Assembly: GCF_026230105.1 (NCBI RefSeq)
Contig: NC_079474.1
Span: forward strand, 21,408,794-21,472,793
Source: Diorhabda sublineata
Taxonomy: Eukaryota; Arthropoda; Insecta; Coleoptera; Chrysomelidae
DNA length: 64,000 bases
Reading direction: 5' to 3'
Shown here: positions 13,090 to 23,755 of the stretch, piece after piece
Numbering within the stretch: the first letter of the stretch is position 1
How the letters are laid out: each line of letters opens with the position of its first letter
Program-made: the position numbers and the translations under genes
The notes under the pieces: generated by a model
Seen by the model: only the letters and a program-made list of their open reading frames with translations
Databases searched by the model: none
What the model was told of the DNA's origin: nothing

Positions 13090-14564
13090 AGATGCTTCCA
13101 AATTCCATAACCTAAACGATAATCCTGGCCTCCTATCCTTACGGCTCGACACAGCACATATACAAACACACTATTGGACTTACGTAAACACGTTCATGAC
13201 ATTACAAATATAATCAACCACTTTTTAAATTTAAGGGAACTTCATAGAATACCTTGATTGATCACTTCACAAATAGAACAATTGAATCCATTATGGGGAA
13301 AACATGCGAAACAATCTCTTTTTGACGGAATTGGCTTAGCAATAAAATTTTTAACAGGTAATTTAGATCAAGAAGGAGCAATCTGATATGACGATGCTAT
13401 TAAATCCTTATCTATTAACCGAAATATTATGAAAACATTATACACACATCTATTAAATCATTCTAAAATAATTCCAGAATACTATCCCGCAACCAAGAAA
13501 TATTGAGCTCACCTATTGATGATTTACAAAAAGAATTAGGGAATATGAAAACAGAAATGATAGAAACTTACCATTTCTTTTCAATTGAACAAATTGTTTC
13601 CCAATTTTCAAACAGCTTCCAAATCATTAAAGACATCCTCGATAGAACTGAAGTGGATATAAGCTTCGCAAAAATGAATACTTTCTACAATTCTGTAGCA
13701 AATACAAATGAAATATCAGTTGAGAAAAATATTTCCTTCCGAAACATCGTTAGATAATATTTTATTATATGAAAAGATTATCAAAGTTGAAAGTTACTGT
13801 AAATATAATAGAAATATTTTTATATTAGAAGTACCGATTGTAGAATTTCTTGAATATAACTACTATTATATTTACCCCTTGCCTTCACCCTCAAACCAAT
13901 ATTTTCAACTAACAATACCCCAATCCAAATTTCATCTTTTAAATGAGCAAAACTACGAAGAGATAATTCAGGAAGAATTCGTCTGCCGAGGATTACAAGG
14001 AAGAGCAATATCAAGTAACTCTCCTTGCGTTCTAGTTATTGAAATACTCTCAATCTACCTATAATTTTCGAGATATCCCGTCTACTATTAAGTAGGAGTC
14101 AAAATTAAAAAATTAGAAACCGACTATTGGATTGTGATTATAGTCAAACAAAACTGCAACAAAGATATTACAAACTTTCCTGTGAACGGTACTTATCTAA
14201 TCGAACTTAATAACGAATGTGACATTTTAATAAAAAATTTTCATCTAAAAACTAAAGTGCCTAAATATGAAAACCTGAAACCTGTGGATTTGGATTCAAT
14301 CGATCTAAACTAAACGAATTGAACAATGTCATGAATGCTATTCAAGAAGATAAAACATCAACTGAGAAGATAAACTCGTTACCCATTCATTTTCAAAGTA
14401 TAAGTTTTTATTCAATTTTATTATATCTTATAGTTACAGCGTGCGTTATATACCTAATAATTAAAATAAGAAGAAAGAAGAACCAACCCGAACAGGAAAC
14501 AGCAAGTGAAGAAGACGTTTTGAGAAATTTTCCTCTTATGCCCAACTCTAGTCCACCCCCATAG
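13090..14564 (+). pseudogene. Envelope-like (baculovirus F-type) gene remnant
   Basis: Third gene of the errantivirus-like element, in broken frames (13503-13757, 13708-14064, 14319-14564). Upstream pieces read 'LWGKHAKQSLFDGIGLAIKF' (about 13295-13354), similar in style to the fusion-peptide region of insect F-like envelope proteins. A single hydrophobic span at about 14400-14466 is followed by a basic 'KIRRKKN' cytoplasmic tail, the normal end of a type I envelope protein. Stops at several points show it is not expressed as a whole protein. The F-type assignment is inference from motif style and position. Confidence 0.65.
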
Positions 14565-14574
14565 TTCTCTCTTA

Positions 14575-14583
14575 GGGTGGAGG
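14575..14583 (+). promoter_or_regulatory. Polypurine tract
   Basis: 'GGGTGGAGG' lies directly before the 3' LTR start, the expected plus-strand primer position. One T interrupts the purine run. Confidence 0.55.
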
Positions 14584-14718
14584 AGTTAATGAACATTGCT
14601 GATTAATCTTTATCGCATAATCCTGACGAGGCACTATGCATATAAATATGGTAAACTTGTAATAGTACCAGATTCTGTTTTGTCTATGTATTGAATAAAC
14701 GTTTCTCAACGTGTAATT
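14584..14718 (+). repeat. 3' LTR
   Basis: About 135 bp beginning 'AGTTAATGAACA' after the polypurine tract and ending 'CAACGTGTAATT'. It pairs with 8165-8295. Beyond 14718 the flank (CGTTTTCTAAAAACG) is unrelated to the internal sequence after the 5' LTR. Confidence 0.75.
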
Positions 14719-14896
14719 CGTTTTCTAAAAACGCCTTCTTGAAGTTCAGTAACTTAATTCGCACTAAAATTTCCATTAAAAATATTAGTATTTTAATTAG
14801 TAGATTCCAAGAACAGAGTATTTCTCGTTTTTTTCCCATAGCTCTTTCAGCATCGGTATAAGCACTGATCCATTTATTTTGTGTACGGATGGATTT

Positions 14897-15240
14897 CTAT
14901 GAAACAATTATCTGATACCTTTGAGGAGAGAATGTATTAAGAATTAAAATCATGCTTGTCGCTAGTAACAAGGCGCTGGTTAATTCGTATCGATAAAATG
15001 TTGTACAATAAGTGGACGATAACAGTAGATAACAAATTTTTGTTTCTAAAACCTCTATGTTTTGATCCTTTGTATAATGCTCTTCGAAATATGAATATTT
15101 TTCAATCAATTGTCCATACTTTACGAACGGTATTGTGGCTGTCAAACCTTCCTTCATTATGATACTTCCTAATTTTTTCGTTTCTCCATCTACCGAATCT
15201 GCAAATCGACTTGTTGATTTGGTCACGGCTGCTACATTTT
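14897..15240 (-). other. Unassigned coding-like open frame
   Basis: The - strand translates from about 15236 into a balanced, not A/T-driven, protein: 'TKSTSRFADSVDGETKKLGS', then 'EGLTATIPFVKYGQ' and 'EKYSYFEEHYTKDQN'. Composition and periodicity look like real or recently real coding sequence. I do not recognise the family. There is no ATG at the left end of the good stretch (the frame opens with GTG), so it would have to be an internal exon or a transposon fragment. 'TGTAGCAG|CC' could be an acceptor, but it lacks a pyrimidine tract. Confidence 0.3.
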
Positions 15241-15365
15241 TTTACTGTTCACGAAAACTCCAAATACAACGCACAATTGAACAGCTCATAGCTGACTACT
15301 GACTGTGAACCGGACATAATAGTACTTTATTAAAGTACCTACCTGATGATACTAGAGCAAATATT

Positions 15366-16680
15366 CTGAATTATGTTTAACAGCCTATTCACGTTAATTA
15401 TATCCTCAGTTTTATTGGATTTAGTAACCGAACTTATTCAGGAGTTTCAAAAGATAATTTTTGTGCATTTTTGTTAGTTATAGTCAAATGATTTATAATT
15501 CTGAAAATTAAATATTGTAATGTTGTTCGAACAGGCCCATTCTAACAACGATAATCATCAACAATCTCATAAGTTTTTCATTTTCAAGATTATTATTCTT
15601 AGATCAAATAGAACTGATTTCTGGAATAAAAATTCATGTACTCAAATTCTCATGAAATTTTTTGACTACAAGTCATCCATATCCTACAAAGTTCAATTGA
15701 AACTGTCCGATTGACACTGATAGAGCCCTAGTTTTATTGATACGAAATTATTTTATAATATTACCAATTTATATGTAATGAACATTATATGCACACAGTG
15801 TCTATTTTTACGATGAAGTTATGAATATAAATGAAATTTTATTTTGTAGATTTTACTAGAAAACAATTTGATTTATTAAACTAAATTTGCTGTTAATGAA
15901 CGAAATGTTGATATGCTCAAATATTAGTAGTATATGAGCCAGAAAATTTTTCGGCTCTTAGTGAATTCCCAAATTCAATAACTTTGTCAATAACATTCCT
16001 GTGAGGACGTCATAAATTGTCTAATCACTGAAAGAGGAACAGAATATTCAGATTTTATAAATGTTGAGAATCAGTTTGAATCACTTTGTAAGTAAATATT
16101 GAAAATTCATTTGCCACTCCTGTAAACACTAGCATTAATGGACCTTTTCACATAAAACTGATGTATGTGAAACTGATTTCATGAACTAATTAATCTAGAA
16201 AATTATTTTTGCACCTATTCACAAAAATAACTTAAGGCTGTTCTAAACGATCTAAATATTTTTTAACAACGAAATTTATGTCCTGTTAGTCGATTCCTTT
16301 TCAAAATTCGCCGAATCATGAGAATTATCTGGAAGAAATCCACGTTCATGTTTCTCTGAATTTGTAATTCCCGAAAAAGTAGTAATCGTTCTAATAAGCG
16401 AATTTAGAAATGACAATATTAAAGAAGGTCAAGAAGAAAGTCATAAAGTATTTACCAAACATAAATTTATTCTAAAAATTAACAAAATATATCAAAGTAT
16501 TGAACATAGAACAAAAACAAGATAATTCTTTTGGAATAGAAATTTCCTATTTTGGGAACATATGTATCTCTCAGTAGTGCTTCTAAAAATCCTCTGTTTC
16601 TAAGAATTGTCATGGCTATAAATGGCATTTTTATTCTCCACTAAATCGGATTCAAATGAAGGTTCATAGAGTGATCATGA
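15366..16680 (+). mobile_element. Second Gypsy-like pol fragment (highly decayed)
   Basis: 15366-15480 repeats the segment at 11940-12065 of the LTR element. At 16280-16440 the translation reads 'LLVDSFSKFAES', then 'VVIVLISEFRNDNIKE', which is a Gypsy integrase core with the D-S-F-S-K and (D-R)G-S-E-F motifs decayed. The two pieces are consistent with one further, truncated copy. The sequence between them has no clear content. Confidence 0.5.
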
Positions 16681-16689
16681 ATAGGGATA

Positions 16690-17225
16690 TTTGAAACTAC
16701 AAATTAAGCGTTGAGTCTTCTCACGAAATTTGTTTCCTAATATCATCAAATCAGCTATCCATCTACTTCCTTCCTGTTATCGATCTACATCCGTTATAAG
16801 GTTGTCAATCAAACATAAATTTCATTATGTACATACTGTTTACCTTATTCACAGCATATTTCACTTACATTCTCATTATATAGGCCATCACTGCAATTCG
16901 TTTGGCGTTATTCTAGCCGCCAAAGACAGGTATATCATACACTTGACACACACTCCTTCAATTCTGATAAATCCACTTCTGAATTTTTTAATGAACTGCC
17001 AAGAAATGGAGATAATACAAATTTCAATTCGTATACTAGAGAAGTAAATAAAATCTTTTGTAATATTCATTGAGTAGTACAGATTCATTGAGAAACATTG
17101 GTTTGCATTAAATCGCAATATTGTTTTCAGATCTTTCCTTTTTCCGGAAAAATAAGAAAATTTGTAATCTCAAATCGATCATCCTGAATATTTTTTGCTT
17201 CTTCAAATCTTTAAGAAATAACTAT
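16690..17225. other. No feature seen
   Basis: Short overlapping open frames on both strands (16730-17047 +, 16888-17118 -) have no recognisable motif and are treated as chance readings. Confidence 0.4.
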
Positions 17226-17239
17226 ATCATAACAAAGAT

Positions 17240-18130
17240 CTCATAATAACATATACTGTCAGTAAATTAGTGGAAAAGTTTAACAAAACTGATTCAGTAA
17301 AATATTTATCGAAATCTGGGTGCAGAAAAACTGCCTCAACTGAAACCAAATCTTTAGATGTATGTCTCCTGTTAGAAGACGATCCAGACTTGAGTACTAG
17401 ACAAATCTCCAAGGAACTTGATATTTCGCAAACATTTGTAATGAAAATTTTGAATTCCATCAATAAAAAGTAACGTTTGTTCAAGAGCTTGTAGACCTAA
17501 TGATGGAAAATTGTTACAATCAAAATGATCAAAATTTTCCTGCGATAAAGCCACTTTTCGTATTAATTGAAATTGTAACAATCCTCGATGGATGCGTGAA
17601 TCCCACACCCAATGTACCGAAAAACTGAATGTATGGGCTGAAATAATAGGCTACAAAATAATTGGTCCCTTTTTCATTGCGGGTAACTTAAATGGTACGG
17701 AGTATTTAGATTCATTGGAAAAAAGTATTATATCTGAGTTGGCTTGGATATTTTCAAATACAAGTAAGTATTTTCAATTAGAAATTTTCAGAGAATAACA
17801 ATATCCCAAACGATAATATTTGGCTACATCAAGATAGTACTGCTTGTGTGGTGGGGCAATACCTAAATAAAGTGTTTTCCAAAAGATGGATTTGAAGACG
17901 TGGTTTTATCGAATGGTCCCCGCGATCACCCGACATGAATCCTTCAGACTATTTCCTGTGGTGTCACTTGAAAAATATCGCTAATAAAACAAAACCTGCC
18001 AATATTCCGGACCTAGAGGCACAGAGATAATAAGATTTGAGCAGTCAGGGATATTGCAAAATGTATTGCAAAGTTTTAAAAATCGAATAACTTGTTATAT
18101 TATATAAATATTTGTCTTCAGTTGTGGGTT
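17240..18130 (+). mobile_element. Mariner/IS630-type transposon remnant
   Basis: A decayed transposase of the insect DDE_3 type. N-terminal DNA-binding part at 17270-17473: 'GCRKTASTETKSLDVCLLLE' and 'STRQISKELDISQTFVMKIL' (helix-turn-helix). After a deletion and frame changes, 'MRESHTQCTEKLNVWAEIIG' (17592 on) and 'IIGPFFIAGNLNG'. Then 'NIWLHQDSTA' (about 17816; the Q-D-G-A-P-A-H motif with the catalytic Asp kept) and 'SPRSPDMNPSDYFLWCHLKN' (about 17923-17983; the S-P-D-L-x-P motif). The first catalytic block (S-D-E) is missing. Terminal repeats were not found. Confidence 0.8.
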
Positions 18131-20115
18131 TTCTGCGCCATGATTTGGATAAATATTTTACTGCTCCAATTTTGTTGAACTTTTTACTAACTTCCGACAT
18201 CAGACCTTGTTAGGAGATTTATATTAGCACATAAAGTATCAAAGAATATTCAAATTAAACGAGTTTATTCAATTGTAGGCATATAAATGAACAATTTTTA
18301 TTGTAACTTTGTTGGAGATACTGTAAATGTAGCTGTAACTTCGAAATTATGACATTTAGGTATAGAGAAAACTACATGGACAATAATCAGTATTTCTTGA
18401 TGATTTCTAAAAAAAACAAAATATATATGGTGATCTATTTGGAAAAAGAAAGATCTGACAACTAGATACCAGCATAATACCATCCGTATTACAAGACCCT
18501 TGCTCTCTAAAATTTATAAAAATCCTACAAGCCGATTCGGAGATAATTGAGGTGTTCCATACGTAAAGCTGACCCTGTGTAATTAATAAATATGTATCAT
18601 TATGTGGTGAGAGCTTTCCATTAACATATTTTTAAGTAGAATCATTGTAATAATCATTTTCAAATATATTTTTTAGGTATCACAATGCCAGCATGTTTAG
18701 ACATCACATTGTGTCACGGTAAAATCAAATAATGTCAATAATATACTGAACAATTGGATACAATTGATTATATAATTACAAAATAATTATATTATTATAA
18801 AAATGAGATATATTATATACCACTAGAGCTATTTATTTCAATACTTCACAACAATCACTAAGAGGTAGTTAAATCTCAACCAGATTCCGCAAGTTAATCA
18901 TAATTTAATCAAATTAAAACTACTCTTGTATCAAATTGATTTCAGTAGTCTCAATAACTGATCTATAGAATATGTAATTGATCCAGTACAATGACAAATA
19001 TCAATATTTCTGTCAAAATTAACTAACACATATGATGAAGGAGAATATTACTAATGATAACGAGATTGGAGAAAGTTTGAGAAAATCCCATAAAATGTCA
19101 GCTATGACCTCTTTCTCAACATAGCCGACAATATTAGAACGAAATCGTTAGGGAATCCAGTTAATCTTATATTTTTCTTATCAAGTTCTCATTGATCAGC
19201 GATGTAGAGTAGATAGATTCAGTATAAAATTTTATTATCCAATTACACTTCTATAAAGGTTCGTTAAAATATCAGAAAAAGGAATTTGAATAAGTCTATC
19301 ATTTAGTTAAACGTTTGCAGGATCTTCATATAAGAATAAACGAACAGTTATTAGCAATTCGTGGCCGGTGTTCATTTCGGATGTATATTCTGTAGAAACC
19401 AGCTAAATACAGATTAAAAATTGTCGCGTTTCCATACCTGTATATTGGTACAAAAACAAATAAAAATAAGTTGCCATTGGAAGAACAATATGGGTTGGGT
19501 TGGGTTCAACCCCATTGTACTAATACATATATTATGTGTAACACATAATTATCTGAAAATTTCCTCCAAGTTAAATTTGGAGTTCATGTTTTACGGATAT
19601 ATAGCGAAACTCTGCGAAAATTTGCAGCAAACTTAATAGTTTTGTTACTAATATTCAGCATCGTTTATTTTGTTAATTGACAAATTTTTCATGGCTATAA
19701 TAATTATACCTGCCGGATATAATATTTTGAACCTACACAAATTACAAGTAAGTTGTAATTTGATAATTGTGATGAATTATAAATCTTTTAATCGATTATC
19801 CCGCAACATATCTAATGACTTCGAGCAAAGGTAATCTAAATTCATTTCTTGTTAGTACTTTAAGCTCCTAAAAATTTGATATATTTCATCCCTTTGATCT
19901 CCCTTACTTCTATTTCTGCACTGATTTTGCTTGTTCTTTATTTTTGGCTTGCTTGTTATTAGTAATTCTTGTTAAGTGGTTAAACCAGCTCAGTAGGTTT
20001 TAAATATTCTAACTCAAACTCTCCTCTTATTACTCCGCTTCTCATTGTGTCGTTTTTTGTAACCCGTTCTATGCCTCTTAGATATTCCACCTTTACAATT
20101 TGTATTTTTTTTTTC
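18130..20115. other. No gene seen
   Basis: About 2 kb of A+T-rich DNA. Short frames at 18298-18483 (-) and 19421-19636 (+) carry no motif. No repeat partner was noticed inside the window. Confidence 0.4.
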
Positions 20116-20119
20116 TATC

Positions 20120-20405
20120 GCATACAGGAGACATCATCCTGTCCAATAGTCAAGCAGCCATTAGAGTTTTAAGCTAAGAAAAAAAGTTACCCTACAATAG
20201 ATTCCGGGACACACCATAAAGAAGGTAAATGAAATAGCGGATAAGCTCGCTAAAGCGGGGACAGATGAACCCTTCATGGGACCTGATCCCTTCTGTGAGC
20301 TACAGAACAATAGAAAAGGCATTGGAAAAGAAGGTAGGTAGGAGCAAAACCAATTATTAGGACAACCTACAGGAGCTGAGAAAGACAAGGCTCTCCTGGG
20401 AAATT
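20120..20405 (+). mobile_element. LINE RNase H fragment, copy a
   Basis: A G+C-richer island. Translation gives 'DIILSNSQAAIRVLS' (a D-S-Q-A-A block), 'IPGHTIKKVNEIADKLAKAG' (RNase H H-x-x-N-E-x-A-D-x-L-A) and 'GPDPFCELQN'. This is the ribonuclease H region of a Jockey/R1-group non-LTR retrotransposon. An apparent ORF on the opposite strand (20161-20388) is its shadow. The same segment is found again, longer, at 20530-21245. Confidence 0.75.
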
Positions 20406-20529
20406 TTAAACTTTTTGAGTCGGGATATAGAAACCAATAAGTAGTACTTGATTTTGCAAAAAAAAGGATTTTTCAAGACAATACATATGCATTTGAGAAA
20501 TACGGCTAGTTCGATCTAGATAGCAAACC

Positions 20530-21245
20530 GGAGATCATCATCCTGTCCGATAACCTAGCATCCATTAGAGCTCTTAGCTCAATAATAAAATTCAAATCAA
20601 TTTGGAAAAGTTCAATAGACTATACAAGAAATAGATTCACCTTGAAATTATTCCGGAACACACTACAGTGAAGGAAATGAAATAGCTGACAGTCTGAATA
20701 AACTTGGGGCAGGTAACCCCTTCATAAGACCTGAACCATTCTGTTGTATCAACTACAAGAACAATAGGCAAAGCATTGAATAAGAAGGTATATAGGAGCA
20801 AAAAAATTATTGAGACAACGTAGGTACAGAGGCTGAGACAGATAAAGACTTTCCTGGGAAACTATAACCAGAAAAGATCTGCTAAATGTACCAACCTAAA
20901 TAAGAACAAATCTTCTAAATATACACCTAAAGACGCTAGACGCTAAACGCAGATAAAGCGGCGTGCAGATTTTTTTGCACTGGAGACGAAACCTCCATCC
21001 ACATTCTCTCGATGTTTCAAACACTACGTAACTCCAGAGAACTACACCTGGGAACATATGAAATAAAAGACGAAAATCTCTGGCATTCACAGTTATCCTA
21101 CATTCTGAACTTTCTAAAAGAAGCGGGATCAACAGATCAGCTGGGTTCTCCCAGCTGATCGAATTAGGTATCGAAATAAGAAAGGAGGACACAATAGATC
21201 CTTTGGGTCGCCGTGTATATGATACCCTAATATATACATTTTTCT
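20530..21245 (+). mobile_element. LINE RNase H and C-terminal fragment, copy b
   Basis: Starts with the same RNase H block as copy a ('ATCATCCTGTCCGATAACCT') and continues through the H-x-G-N-E and A-D-x-L region (20655-20720). It then reaches the C-terminal Cys/His tail, where 'FFALETKPPSTFSRCF' and 'RELHLGTYEIKDENLWHSQ' are readable in shifted frames, and 'KEAGSTDQLG' near 21120. It is the end of the ORF2 of a Jockey/R1-type LINE. Two adjacent partial copies in one orientation suggest two insertions or a duplication. Confidence 0.7.
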
Positions 21246-21329
21246 ACTGTTCGAATTTACCGTTATTGGTAATAATAGGTGCCCAGTGCCATTATCATTG
21301 ATTATTATTGTTAATTTTGATTTTCTATT

Positions 21330-21790
21330 TTTTCGTGATTGGACATATCATTAGGCTGCCTGCAAATACACATTGAGTTATAGTTGGTAGTTTAATGTCT
21401 GTCTCCACATTTTTATCGTCGTCTATTATCATGTTGCATAGAGTTGAACTTGGTATTTCGCTTTGCCTCTTTTCTTCCTCGGTTATGAGCTCTTCTGATT
21501 CTGCATTTTCTGCTCTAACGCAGTTTCTCGTATATTTTGACGTACTATTAATTTGTTACATCCATAATGTGGTCCTTGCTTAACTGTCGAATGCTTTTTT
21601 AAAATATATAGGTTCATGATATTTAAACGTTCTTTTTGAAACTTTTTTTCTATCATTCGGCTTATAGTGAAAATGGTATCTTGGGTTCCTTTTCCTTTCG
21701 TAAAGCAAACCATCCATTTTTTGTCCGCTAGTTGATTTTATCTATTGTCTATCAATTTTCCGCATACTCTATCTTTGGTAAGACTGTTCC
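21330..21790 (-). mobile_element. LINE reverse transcriptase fragment
   Basis: The - strand frame at 21483-21713 reads 'KGKGTQDTIFTISRMIEKKF', the RT block 2 string (G-F-x-K-G-x-G-T-x-D-x-I-F). Upstream on the - strand, 'VCGKLIDNR' belongs to the preceding block; downstream, 'TEEEKRQSE' is readable. The A-F-D catalytic motif that should follow has decayed to 'KKHSTVKQGP'. It is not clearly the same LINE as the + strand RNase H fragments next door. Confidence 0.6.
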
Positions 21791-21829
21791 TGTAGCTTTG
21801 GCTTGTTGTTGATGATATCTGTTGGCAGT

Positions 21830-23490
21830 GAAATGATAGAATATTTTTCTAGGATAAGTTTCGTGGATAAAATTGTTAATTCAAATCTTGAAACTCTATT
21901 ATGCCACACTTATCACTCTAATAACAACACAACACTTCTAATCCCTTAGTAACTCGCATTACCTATTCTATATTTCACTTGGTCTTTTCGTTTGCCGCGT
22001 TTCTTCAATATTCAATTCACTGCTCTACTGCGAGTTGCTGTCTCATATATTCTTTTGTAAATAGATCCAGAACATTGTAGAACTTTATTTATTACTGTTT
22101 ATTAGTTATATCAAATATTTTCCAGAAACATCCAGTAAAATAGTTCCACTGTTATCCAATAATAAATGAAGTTAACCGCCATTGTTTACAGTGTTAACTA
22201 CATTAAGTTATGACCGACGACGTTAGTTATATAGATAATAAAAATATGATGGTGATATTAAATCAATATCTGCAAAGCGGTAAAAAACTTATCACGAAAA
22301 GGAAGATACTTTTGTCATGAGTTGGAGCTATTTCGGGACCCACACATATCATTTAGGTAACAATAAATATTATGATAAAGTAGCATACTCAAATAATACG
22401 GACATCATAAAGTAGGCAAAGAAAGTTCATGTGAACGGTTGTACTGATGCTTTTAAAAATATTAAATCTCTTATACTAAACACCATAACATACTGACACA
22501 TAAACTAGATATTTTATTGCTGAAATAAAATAGTTATTTATACGGGAAAAAGCGCTCGTGTTTTTTCAGAAGAGGAAAAACTCGTCACCAAATGCGGTAA
22601 GCACATTGTAATATCCTATGATAATGGTAAAATGTACGAATATTGAATTAATCTGAACATTAGAGAAATAAAAAATCCAGTTATTAACGATATGAGACTA
22701 AGCGATAAGAGGAAGATCCAGTCAAAAGCTGATCGATTAAGACATAAAATGTGAGAAGAAAATGAAGAAAAGTGAGTTTTGTTGTGTTTAGCATACCGTG
22801 AATTACATGCTGAGCTGAGCTGAGCAATTCTGTCAATTGTGCGATATACGAAATCTCTTAGTTTAGTTGGAATAATGGAAAAGAAATAGATGATAGAAAT
22901 CCTATAATAAAACACCAAATTAATAGTTCGTATTATCAAATAACACGGCTAGAAAAACTAGCAATGAAACCTGAGTTAAGAGAATAATTTTCCTCATTTT
23001 CTGAGGCGTAGCCCTACCATTTCCAAGAATATTTTTGTCTCAGTCTTTTGAATACATCTTCTGAGTTTGGCAGACCAAAAAGTTCTCGTTTTCTCTCTGC
23101 ATAATCCACCAAAAAAACTATCTAAATGTGGTCATCTTATTGAGTTGCAAATATTTTGCGGAATCTATTTTTCCCAACTATATACCAATTCAGGTTAGCT
23201 ATATCACCCAAATTGATAATTAATAAGGAATGTGATAATACCAAATTAATTTCATAATTGTTCTCTAATTTTCTCAATGTTACTACAATTCAACCTTCAA
23301 ATCCGACATGCAAAATTGTATTATACCAATCAGTGCATTGAACTTGATCTATATATGCAATAATATTTTTATTATTTGTCGTGAGTTTTGTGGAAATATA
23401 TTTTTATAAACATATAACTTAATAAATCCTTGGTAATCTCCATTCAGCACGTCATTTTGGTATCAATAGGATAAAACAGAAAGACTGAGA
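21830..23490. other. No gene recognised
   Basis: The + strand at 22555-22600 reads 'GKSARVFSEEEKLVTKCGKH', which has the look of a transposase N-terminal region (Tigger/jerky style), but no further block supports it. The rest is featureless. Confidence 0.35.
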
Positions 23491-23503
23491 ATGGTTATTT
23501 CAT

Positions 23504-23518
23504 TTTATTTTGTTTATT
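23504..23518 (-). promoter_or_regulatory. Polyadenylation signals of gene 2
   Basis: Two AATAAA hexamers on the - strand (23513-23518 and 23504-23509) lie about 130 nt after the stop, giving the likely 3' end of gene 2 near 23.49 kb. Confidence 0.5.
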
Positions 23519-23648
23519 GATTAAAAATGTGATGATCCTATCTCAACAACTTATTCGTTAGACTGCTCACATTCCAAGTATTTAATGATAATGTTTATTA
23601 CATCATGAGTATATTTTTCACTGGAGCTTCCTGCAATAGATTATAATC

Positions 23649-23755
23649 TCAGATCGAAAGAAATGTAGTCTGCCATCTGGGATAGAACTCGTCTAGTCTT
23701 CTGACTAGGTTATTCAGTGTCGAATTTCCATTTTGGATGATATTCTTCATAGCAT
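23649..23755 (-). CDS. Gene 2 exon 4 (module plus read-through stop)
   Basis: Acceptor TTGTTATAG|AT. Module D-'AMKNIIQNGNSTLNNLVRRL'-DEFYPRWQ fills 86 nt exactly as in the 87-nt exons. At the expected donor (23667-23668) the sequence is CT, not GT. Reading continues through T-T-F-L-S-I to a TGA at 23649-23651. Confidence 0.58.

Larger units (their letters stand above)
8165..14718 (+). mobile_element. Gypsy/errantivirus-like LTR retrotransposon with env (defective)
   Basis: A nearly full-length LTR element: 5' LTR, gag, aspartic protease, RT, RNase H, integrase, env-like gene, polypurine tract, 3' LTR. Gag lacks a zinc knuckle and ends in an Asn/Gln/Pro-rich tail, the protease carries D-T-G, the RT carries L-D-D, and a third gene ends in a single membrane span with a basic tail. 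That is the insect errantivirus plan. All genes are broken by stops and frameshifts, and the RT has an internal deletion. The LTRs differ clearly from each other, so the insertion is old. No clean target-site duplication was found. Confidence 0.85.

Noticed and set aside
20161..20388. 75-codon - frame
   Set aside because: Opposite-strand shadow of the LINE RNase H fragment.
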